In this document: piece by piece, positions 8,724 to 16,177 of the stretch
Position numbering within the stretch: the stretch's first letter is position 1
How the letters are laid out: each line of letters begins with the position of its first letter
Assembly: GCA_004802705.1 (NCBI GenBank)
Contig: SGPL01000183.1
Location: forward strand, 1-16,177
DNA length: 16,177 nt
From: Bondarzewia mesenterica
Lineage: Eukaryota; Basidiomycota; Agaricomycetes; Russulales; Bondarzewiaceae
Direction of reading: 5' to 3'
The notes under the pieces: generated by a model
What the model was told of the DNA's origin: nothing
What the model saw: only the letters and a program-made list of their open reading frames with translations
The model's database searches: none
Made by a program: the position numbers and the translations under genes

Positions 8724-9425
8724 ATCCTGATGCGTCGGATTACGATTACGATATAGAAGTGTATCTGGCCACTTGTAAGTATGGTTTTGTACTACATTAC
8801 CATTTCCCCTTTCGTCACGTCACCTTCCTTTTCCGTATTACTCACTTCTGGTTCCGGATTTGACTTCACCTACGGCACTTAGTACTTACCACTCGATTTC
8901 CTTTTCCCTCGCGATACTGTTTTCCTCTCCTTGTTCATCCTTGTCATAGATTCTCTTTCAAATATTTCTCTCTATGACAGAAAAGCCTTCGCCTTGCTCT
9001 GCTCTCACTCATCTTCGGATATCTGCCTCTCTTTTACTTCACATTTGTACACTGTGATGGCGCTCTTTTAAAGCACACTGTTGACTCGGCCGTTTTGCAT
9101 GATCCGCGAACATGACCGCGTTTACAGCGCTGTGCTACACTTTTTTTCGACGTCGTCATACTGCCCTCTGTTCTCTACCCCCCTAGCTCCTCTACCGAGA
9201 CTTCGTTCTACCCGCTCCACTACCACTCTGCGCACTGCCTCGCCCGTTCGCTGCTTCATCAGCTCCCTGAATTATCTTCTTGATAGCAACGCACGTTCGC
9301 CAAGTTCCACGCCTCGATTTATTTCAAGAAAAATGACGGCCCGGGAAAGTGTGGAAAGGCTTTCAAAGGAAAACTCTATTTGAAAACCCGAACATAGTAC
9401 ATGACCCAAGTAATCCAATCTATAT
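8724..9425. other. Intergenic, between convergent UbiA and GGPPS genes
   Basis: This 702-bp stretch separates two stop codons and should contain both 3' ends. It is pyrimidine-rich on the plus strand. A plus-strand open frame at 9081-9383 is Ser/Thr/Arg-rich, has no splice or domain signature and is probably chance. I see no RNA gene or repeat. Confidence 0.5.
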
Positions 9426-10814
9426 CTACTTGCGGACAGAGAGCATATTAACTAGAACAATCAACTGGTCGTTCCCACCGAGCGCTTCGATCTCACACCG
9501 AATTCGTGTTTCGAGCGTGTTTAGAATCGATTCCGTGTACTCAAATGAATGCGTCCGGTGACGAAGATGGTCAATCGCATGCAGTTTCAACGTCGGTGTC
9601 GTTGGCCGTTTCTGGAGTATGCCTATGCGAAGGAATGGGCAAGTCAACAAGGTAAGGCTAAGGCTAACGGAAGGCAACAGCCGCACGCACTGGTCAATAT
9701 ATTGTTATCCCGTTGGGAGGACACCCCGTGAATGACAGGGAAGGAGAACTTTCCCTCCGTAAGGTCTTCCGCGAAGCCTTTGTTCTTCTCGTACTGGAGA
9801 GAATTCCACCGCAAGGTCAGCGCGAGTTGAGGAATGAGAAGAGAAGGAACGTTACCTCGTTGTTGTCGAGGTTCATAAGGTCGTCACGGACCTGGAAGAA
9901 TACACCAAAGAGATTGAAGAGCGGCACATAGTCGCTGCGAAATAAGTGCTATGTGTAAGCGGCAGTAGGGCTGAAAATCTGAAGTTAGAGTACGCACACG
10001 TCGACCGGAGACGTTGCGCACGCCGCCATGAGCTTAACTGCGAGCCGGAAGAGTCCACCCGTCTCTGGCGTTACCAATAAGTACTCTGATGTGCTCAATA
10101 AAGTTGTGTGATGGACTCACTCTTGTTTACCATGTCAATGTACTGGTCTTCAGTAGGACAGTGCAGTGAGTCGCGCCATAGAAGCTCGAGACCCTGCCCT
10201 CTATGTAGGTTCACGAGCTCATCTGCGGTGAATAGACGGCGAAAATCAGTTCAACACAGCAAACTCGAGTGATGTCGTGAATGAACACACAAAGAATGAT
10301 GTCATGAACATCATAGCCTTCCAACTGAAAGGGCTTCAAAGCCGACGCCTCCTTCAAGGCCAAGAAATAGACGTAGTTGGCGCTGTTGATCGCCTGCGGG
10401 ATGCCGTAGATCTTATGCGCGACTGGCTGTCCACGGCGCAGCTGAGAGTTGTCTTCAATATCGTCAACACTTGATTTACAGCGTCAGAGAGTCGACTGGG
10501 TAAGTTGAAAGAAGCAAACGCACAGCAGGCTCGCGTTGTGAAGCATGGCCACTATTTTGTAGATGATGGCTAGCGGTTCCGGCACAACATTTAGCCAGTG
10601 GTTGAAGGCTTCAATGAAGCGACCTCGAAAGTCCTTTCCTGGCATGGAAGTCATGTATGTGTACGGCTCAGTAATTGCCTGTCTTGAGCAAACTCGCGTC
10701 AGACATTGAACATCATGGAGGGTACGGTGACGAGCGCACCGTCTCGTCTTCCAGAGACCAAATATCCTCTCCCTGAACATGGGGCCTTTCAATTCCACCG
10801 TTCATAGTCGCCAT
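9426..10814 (-). CDS. Geranylgeranyl diphosphate synthase
   Basis: Eight exons (10814-10740, 10678-10524, 10469-10291, 10222-10121, 10064-9998, 9934-9856, 9793-9691, 9622-9426) splice to 318 aa in one frame. The seven introns are 54-68 nt, several with CTGAC or CTAAC branch points. The protein shows the full order of a class I trans-prenyl synthase: [16 protein letters not shown] near the N-terminus, [20 protein letters not shown] with first Asp motif DDIED (79-83), [27 protein letters not shown], second Asp motif [10 protein letters not shown] (Asp210-Asp211), [10 protein letters not shown] and [11 protein letters not shown]. It condenses isopentenyl diphosphate with allylic diphosphates; the small Ala five residues before DDIED fits a C20 product. 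It would supply GGPP to the UbiA-type enzyme. A second housekeeping GGPPS elsewhere in the genome would mark this one as pathway-specific; EriE is the erinacine counterpart. Confidence 0.93.
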
Positions 10815-10886
10815 GAGTCGTCAATGTAGTCGCGAGGAAGAGCAGGGGAAATTTTCACGGACGCTACACAACTTCTTGGGGGACCG

Positions 10887-10892
10887 TTTATA
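10887..10892 (-). promoter_or_regulatory. TATA box of GGPPS gene
   Basis: The minus strand reads CTCCAATATAAACGG, with TATAAA about 73 nt upstream of the GGPPS ATG and a CCAAT directly before it. Position and sequence suit a core promoter. Start-site mapping is not available. Confidence 0.45.
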
Positions 10893-11529
10893 TTGGAGCT
10901 GATCGGCTTTTCGAGATTGGGGGCAACGCCGGCCCTAAGCCGGTCCTATGTTTCGAAAGAGATTGTGCATTGCGTGAGACGAGCTCGCACTCTCCGAGAA
11001 CTACATGCCAGAAGGGGCTACTAGCGGAAAGCCTACACGACTACAACCCCCTGGACCAAATGGTGTATGGGGTCCTGATATGAACTCGCAGACGCATGTG
11101 TTTTTGCCAGCTGAAAACGCGCATTATGACATCGTCGTTTTGCTTCGAAAAAAAAAAGTAGATGTCTTACTTTTGTGAATAATAGTGAAGGAATTTTCAG
11201 AAGGCCAAAGGAGTTTGCAGTGATGACGCCACAAGCCCATTTATCTTGTGTAGCGCGTGCCAAGATCGTGCATCTTATCTGCATTTTTGTCCCCCGCCCG
11301 ATTACTGCCCGATTGCGCTGCCCTGATGCCGGGAGTTGAGATCCAGGCAGAGGCCCACCAAAAGATCGGCCGAGATGCTGTTTGTCATAGGTTGTCATCA
11401 GCTTCCGTCATCCATCCTGCCGGCATCTCCCGTAAGTACCTCCTGCATTTTCTGTATTTCTTCAGCTGTTCGCCCCCCCCCCTTGGCCTGAAACCTCTTG
11501 GCACCATTTCCCTGACTTTTCCAGCTAAT

Positions 11530-11549
11530 TTGAGATCAATATATCTCAA
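11530..11549. repeat. Short perfect hairpin
   Basis: TTGAGAT (11530-11536) and ATCTCAA (11543-11549) form a perfect 7-bp stem with a 6-nt loop. It lies directly after the TAG (11552-11550) of a minus-strand 42-codon frame, so it might be part of a transcript end. It may also be chance. Confidence 0.3.
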
Positions 11550-11675
11550 CTAATTTATCAAAGAATGGGGTTGGTGTGAATTCAACGCGTCGCCGAGCTC
11601 CCCGTAGGCCGTGGCGAAGAGATATGTTGCCTCGAGGGTTTTGACTGGGTGGAACAGCTCTATTTCATATCCCAT
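11550..11675 (-). other. Short protein-like open frame, unidentified
   Basis: The minus-strand frame from ATG 11675 to TAG 11552-11550 contains GYEIELFHPVKTLEATYLF and then ATAYGELGDALNS. Its composition looks like a folded protein rather than random translation. A possible 3' splice site (GTACGTACAG) ends just before the ATG, so it could be a last exon. I could not find a matching upstream exon and do not recognise the family. It may be a remnant of a cluster gene. Confidence 0.25.
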
Positions 11676-12679
11676 CTGTACGTACACGGATCAATTCATT
11701 TAAACCGATGGTTCTTACAGAAGCTGTACGGCGCTCACCGTGCCTTCAATTCATTGCTAGGGTCGACTTCCCGCCGTCAAATTTCAATGCCATGTACACC
11801 GCGGACTCGCGTTCCTCCCTACTTCTTTCGACTCGGAGACCGTCTCTATTTCGCATACCTTTCCGCACATGTACGTAGATCTCTCCACATCATATTACGG
11901 TGGACGTCCCTGATGACTACGCAATTATCCCCTTCAAGTCACATCAAGAACGAGATTAGCGTCGGTGCAAAGTCGGGCATTCTATATGCACGTCCTACCC
12001 TATCACGAGCCTTACGACAGTCGAAAGATGTCGGGTGACCATGTGTTCAAGACCTGAGGCCTTGGGATTCGGTCAACTGTAGAGTCGAGTTGCTTGGCCA
12101 GGGCAGTCCTGACGAAGTGTGAAGCTCACAAAATTGAGCCAGGGCGTTCTCGAGCGCATTTCAATGTACAAGTGGAGATAGATTAGCGAAAATCACTCAG
12201 GATGTGTGCGGGGTGGACAGCCCGGTTTCTCGATGAGTGCAGCGTGTCTCTGCATTGGAGTCTGTGGTACTGGTCTTGGCTTCTCCCCAGTTCCTCAGGC
12301 TCCTGATGCTCGCGTCCCGTCGGTCTCATATCTATCCCGCTCAGCGACCTGCTCAATCGCGCACCGCCGCACCCCCAATTTCCAACGACTGCGCCTCCTG
12401 CAGGCTTTACGGAGAAGAGCTTGTTGATAGTTTACCCCAATTGCGTGCGGCGCTGGTCCAACTCACATAATCATTCTCTGATGGACTCGGTGCCGGGCAT
12501 GCGTCCCTTTTGCATTGTGCGTGTCGAGAGAGGAAAGTGACTCTGAGCGTCTCCTGGTTTTGAAGTACATACAGTATCAGACAGTATCTCCAACGCGACA
12601 TCCGTGGCTGGTTCCAGTTAGACCAATCGAACGGTCCCTCGGCCCGGCCGCGCGCTGCCGGATACAGTAACGGCTTGTG

Positions 12680-12701
12680 AGTTGGAAATCAGCGCGATTT
12701 A
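12680..12701 (+). promoter_or_regulatory. Element shared with UGT/UbiA intergenic region
   Basis: It reads AGTTGGAAATCAGC followed by GCGATTTA, matching 7276-7297 (minus strand) at 20 of 22 positions. It starts about 190 bp before the P450 ATG. See the copy at 7276. Confidence 0.4.
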
Positions 12702-12831
12702 CCTCCGATATCACTACTGCAATCTGGAAGGCCTGGAAAAGCTCGTCAGTTAGCCCCATTTTCCGTCCTTATTGATGTCGTTTTCCGTCCAACACGGGAT
12801 CGAAATACCGCACAAGTGGTAATCGGTCGGG

Positions 12832-12841
12832 GTATACATAA
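12832..12841 (+). promoter_or_regulatory. TATA-like sequence before P450
   Basis: GGTATACATA lies about 35-40 nt upstream of the P450 ATG at 12873, a spacing similar to the TATA-like element before the UbiA gene. Sequence match only. Confidence 0.3.
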
Positions 12842-12872
12842 CTGCTTCGGGGACCCTTCGAACACCACGACC

Positions 12873-15453
12873 ATGCAGCAGCTCTCGCAAGACTTTGCTC
12901 TCAAGGCATCTGCAGCTGTCGCTATAATCCTTCTGGCCGCGTTCGTGCGCCTCAGAAGACGCATTCAAGCAAAGATCAGCAACATTCCTGGCCCTCAGTC
13001 GAGATCTTTGGCAGGTACGTGTCACCCTACGTGCTCAAGGCCATCTTCGGTAACCTTTGACTCTGTATATACAGGCAACTATCCCTTGCTGCACAACGCT
13101 GACAAAGGTTGGGACTTCTTCGAGGAAATCAATTCGAACTGTGAGGATTTCACGGCTTCAATTCGTGATTTATACCCATCTGAACCCGGTTGGAAGATGG
13201 CAATGTCTGCAGAATCACGACTCCTATCGGCGTGAGTCTCATGCCATGGCCATGTCTTTAAAATATTTGACTCAAGTTCTCGATGTTTTAATAGTGCAAC
13301 GACATTTTGTACATGGCTGACCCGCTTGCGCTGAACCACATGGTTAGAAGGGTGAATAATGCTGATGTTTCTCTGGGTTGAAGCTTTGATCTAACTTGTT
13401 CTCCTCTGCAGGACGAACATCTGTTCGATGACCCTCCCGAGATCCACATGTATGCCCGTTCCATCCCATATCCGCTCGGCACTAACTTACATTGGCGAGT
13501 CAGAATGCTGCAGATGGTCCTCGGTAACAAAGGCCTGGGTGCCACTGTAGGCGCCGAGCACCACCGACAACGCAAGTTCTTGAATCCGGTGTTTGGTACA
13601 GCGTACCTGCGCCATATGCCGCCTCTCTTTTACGAAGTGACCCAAAGGGTATGNGCTCGTCCNTTTNTGCCATATTCCCTTTCGCTCGCTGAATACATAT
13701 TGGGCAGTTTATCGATTCTCTTCAGACTCTCTGCGCCGACGGGCCGACNGAGGTGTGCAATNCTTTTCTTGATTGACCACGTCTATGNCTGACAGGACAT
13801 CAGATTGACATGAGCCACTGGGGAACAAGGCTGTCTCTCGAGTTCGTCGGTCAAGGGGCGATAGGGTTCTCGCTTGATTCTCTGGCAATCGACGCGAAGC
13901 CCAACCTGTACGGCGAAGACATGAAGCAAGGATTGTGAGCGCATANTCTCACGGNATTCNCTCGATTCACTGCGCACTAATGCATTTACAGTGTCGCGTT
14001 ATCCACGCCGGGCGCGAGGCTCGCCATGAAGTANTTCCTGCCCAAGATCGCCAGCATTCATACTCCCAGCTTCAACAGATTCCTCTTGAACCTCGTTCCT
14101 TCCCCGCTNGTCACGATAGTGAAGAACTTCATATGGGAGCTNGATGGGAACTCGAAGAAAATGTTTGCGATGAAGAAGCAGGCGTTGATAGCCGGGGAGG
14201 AAGCTATTGCGGGNCAATCTTCNAAGGGAAAGGACCTGATGACAGCTCTCAGTTACGTCCCGCGCTTCTGTNATTATGTCTCTNCNGANTGTTCTAACAC
14301 GCGACCTCTCCNNTGCAGTACGCGAGCACGTGCTCGTCGACAGAGAAGACCGAGTCGACGAGGAAGAGGCTACGTCGCANGTAAGCNTCTTTTCTTCTNT
14401 ATNTGTNGCCGCTGCTANAATTGCACNATTAANAGTTTAGGTCTGGCGTCATCGGAGTCNGTATTTATGGTCGCGACTGACACATCCCTTGTAGGACCCT
14501 TCTCTTCGCGGCTACCGATACCTCTTCTTCCGCCATCCTGAGGACGATTCTCCTCCTCGCGGAGCACCCCGACGTTCAGGCGCGCGTGCGGGAAGAGATC
14601 CTCGCTGCTAAATCGGAATCAGACGAAGACCTTTCGTACGAGAAGTTGCTGGCCCTGCCGCTCCTGGATGCGGTCTACCGTGAGACNCTGCGCCTGTAAG
14701 CTCTCTGCATCAGATGTTCATNTAGCNTTCGACTNGCTGACAATCCTCGCAGGTACCCTCCGGCGTCATATATCGATCGAGTGTGAGTTATGCCGATATG
14801 GCGACGGACGTTCAATAACCNTCTCTCACAGCGCNCTGGAAGATACGGTACTCCCTTTGGCGTTCCCGATCACTGGACGAGACGGCAAGACGCTGAACGA
14901 GATCGTCGTCCCCAAGGGTGTCGTGATCACCATGTCCATCGTCGGCGTCAATCGGAGCACCGATGTCTGGGGCCCCGATGCGCTGGAGTGGAAGCCTGAC
15001 CGCTGGCTCAAGGAGNTGCCGGCGAGCATCAAAACATCNCGAATGCCAGGGATCTATTCNAACATGTATNTCTATGTCNTCNTTTTCGTCCCACGAAATG
15101 AAACCGTGTCTCATGTAATTTGTCTTGCAGGATGACATTCTTGGACGGGAAACGCCACTGTTTGTAAGTCGCTCTTGNGCTCTCAACAGGATGGGTCATA
15201 GAGGCTGACNTTTTCCATAGGGGATACCGCTACGTGCAGATGGAATTGAGTAAGTGCCTTGGCAGACTGCGTTGTCCAACTCGCATTCTCATAGACCTCT
15301 NCCNTTGTAGAGATTTTGATCAGCGAGCTAATTTGCGCGCTGGAATTCACTCCGTCCGACAAGCACAGCGANATCTCGTGGCCCATGGGACTGACGCACT
15401 CGCCCTTTGTCGATGGCAAGATGTCCATGCCGTTGAAGNTTTCGTTGGNGTAG
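12873..15453 (+). CDS. Cytochrome P450 monooxygenase, 17 exons
   Basis: Exons: 12873-13014, 13075-13140, 13197-13231, 13295-13351, 13412-13449, 13504-13648, 13708-13752, 13804-13934, 13992-14251, 14319-14380, 14436-14440, 14495-14695, 14753-14782, 14832-15065, 15131-15163, 15221-15249, 15311-15453. They total 551 codons plus TAG, typical for a microsomal fungal P450. A membrane anchor (about residues 11-26) is followed by Arg-rich residues and the hinge IPGPQS (38-43). The I-helix oxygen-activation motif is FAATDTSSSA (333-342), the ExxR is ETLR (392-395), and the heme signature is FLDGKRHCLG with axial Cys494. It would hydroxylate a lipophilic substrate at the ER, taking electrons from P450 reductase. 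Beside GGPPS and a UbiA-type cyclase it probably oxidises the diterpene; several P450s (EriA, EriC, EriI) act in erinacine synthesis and I cannot say which is closest. Exon 11 is a 5-nt microexon. Fifteen codons contain an N. Confidence 0.92.
14436..14440 (+). other. Predicted 5-nt microexon of the P450 gene
   Basis: TTTAG lies between a 55-nt intron (14381-14435) and a 54-nt intron (14441-14494). Without it, joining 14380 to 14495 shifts the frame. With it, the product reads SQFRTLLFAATDT, giving the two residues usually found between these motifs in fungal P450s. Both introns keep GT and AG ends, and the second has GACTGAC as a branch-point candidate. Confidence 0.6.
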
Positions 15454-15507
15454 AGCACAAGATGTTCCTTGCTTGAAAGTCGCTGTAGTTTTCTGTGTNA
15501 TAGACGC

Positions 15508-15801
15508 TCAGTTCACCGGATATATATACATGTCTACGCCGCANTGTTCGCCGCCTGAAGGCGCTTCAGGCCTTGCTTCAAGCAACGAGCGCAGACCACT
15601 TGTCGAAACCGCGCANCTTTTCCATTTCGGGTTGACTGAGGACTCAGCCTTGAGCCCATGGTCACCAACCTCCACGTCATTCCAACCCGCGAGAACGAAC
15701 AATNTCGCNCGCTTGTGCACGTCTTTTTTGGACTTCTGGTTCNTGAAATATGCGTACACACGAGCGNCGTCGGGCAGCGTACAAGTTCGCGGCGTTGTCG
15801 A
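15508..15801 (-). other. Candidate 3' part of an unidentified minus-strand gene
   Basis: The frame ending with TGA at 15510-15508 reads upstream through LFVLAGWNDVEVGDHGLKAE and YAYF-x-NQKSKKDVHK to an in-frame TGA at 15804-15802, beyond which the same frame stays open to about 15856. It would converge on the P450 with 54 bp between stops. No family is recognised, and several Ns interrupt it. A missing intron, a base error or decay could explain the internal TGA. Confidence 0.25.
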
Positions 15802-15859
15802 TCACNGCAAACCGCGGCCGTTCTCTACGTCCGCGAAATCCTTTTTGGACGCCTAGACA

Positions 15860-16177
15860 CGCCACGAATATCTCAGATAAAGTGATTTGTGCTCTNTATT
15901 TCCCCATCGAATGCCTGGATGNGCTTGGTCGACGNANGTTGNCATAGGCCNACGAGGCCNACAACTGCAGTGGCTTCNATNCNCCTCCTACGCGTTTTGC
16001 AAGCCGTCNAAGTCACAGTTNTCCACTCAATTTNACTCCTNAAACCGTGAGCCGACGGTGCNGCCGCNGCGCNTGTNNCANTGAAAATGGNTTNCGAAAC
16101 CAGCGCANATTCGCCGANTANNNGTGCCGTTAGCGATAACANCAGANCCGGNCTACTGACCAANGCANACNAGATTA
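15860..16177. other. N-rich end, nothing assignable
   Basis: Ns are frequent here (tens of positions) and break every frame. No gene, repeat or RNA can be supported. Confidence 0.5.

Larger units (their letters stand above)
10893..12872. other. 2-kb region without an assignable gene
   Basis: Apart from the P450 and GGPPS promoter parts, no gene could be assembled. It holds an A10 run (about 11150), a C10 run (about 11475), good isolated splice-like sites and several short protein-like frames on both strands. One is a minus-strand ATG frame at 11675-11550; another is a plus-strand piece at 11710-11875 containing VDFPPSNFNAMYTADSRSS. A further minus-strand piece near 12759-12560 contains GPFDWSNWNQPRMSRWRYC. 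None joins to a recognisable family. Decayed gene remains are a reasonable guess. Confidence 0.45.

Noticed and set aside
9426..10814. Impression that the GGPP synthase is a fragmented pseudogene, because no long open frame exists
   Set aside because: All breaks coincide with GT...AG introns of 54-68 nt, the phases agree at every junction, and the spliced 318-aa product has all family motifs.
11257..11553. Plus-strand frame with a GTAAGT donor and a CTGAC...CCAG acceptor downstream
   Set aside because: The splice signals look good, but the sequence on both sides gives no recognisable product and stops soon after.
12407..12759. Minus-strand gene divergent from the P450, starting at ATG 12759
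   Set aside because: It needs a first intron of only 30-44 nt, overlaps the shared 22-nt promoter element, and the spliced product matches no family I know. Mentioned only as a fragment.

Overview
The window looks like nuclear DNA of an Agaricomycete (Basidiomycota). Genes are split by many introns of about 45-70 nt with GT...AG ends and fungal branch points (CTAAC, CTGAC), coding sequence is GC-rich, and the protein families match mushroom specialised metabolism. Gene models below were spliced by hand from the sequence, with no transcript or homology search.

Positions 5102-15453 hold four intact-looking genes that fit one diterpenoid pathway: a UDP-glycosyltransferase (minus strand, 7 exons, 507 aa), a UbiA-superfamily membrane prenyltransferase/terpene cyclase (plus, 2 exons, 302 aa), a geranylgeranyl diphosphate synthase (minus, 8 exons, 318 aa) and a cytochrome P450 (plus, 17 exons, 551 aa). 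GGPP synthase supplies the C20 precursor, the UbiA-type enzyme would cyclise it, the P450 would oxidise the skeleton and the UGT would attach a sugar. The same four families occur together in the erinacine (cyathane xyloside) cluster of Hericium erinaceus (EriE, EriG, EriA/C/I, EriJ). A cyathane-type cluster is therefore the leading hypothesis, inferred from families and not proven.

Left of the cluster (about 1-4360) the DNA is accessory in character. It contains a proline-rich gene running off the left edge, a duplicated pyrimidine-rich tract ending in a 77-bp hairpin block (two copies), a degenerate tandem array built on GACACGCA that changes orientation near 2860, and a decayed C2H2 zinc-finger gene. 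A small two-membrane-segment protein gene (4481-4925) separates this from the UGT.

Gaps: 6969-7743 is the divergent promoter region of UGT and UbiA; 8724-9425 lies between the convergent UbiA and GGPPS genes and shows nothing recognisable; 10815-12872 (2 kb) has no assignable gene; 15454-16177 is rich in N and holds only a weak minus-strand candidate. The Ns inside the P450 gene sit mainly in introns and at third codon positions, as expected for masked allelic differences.
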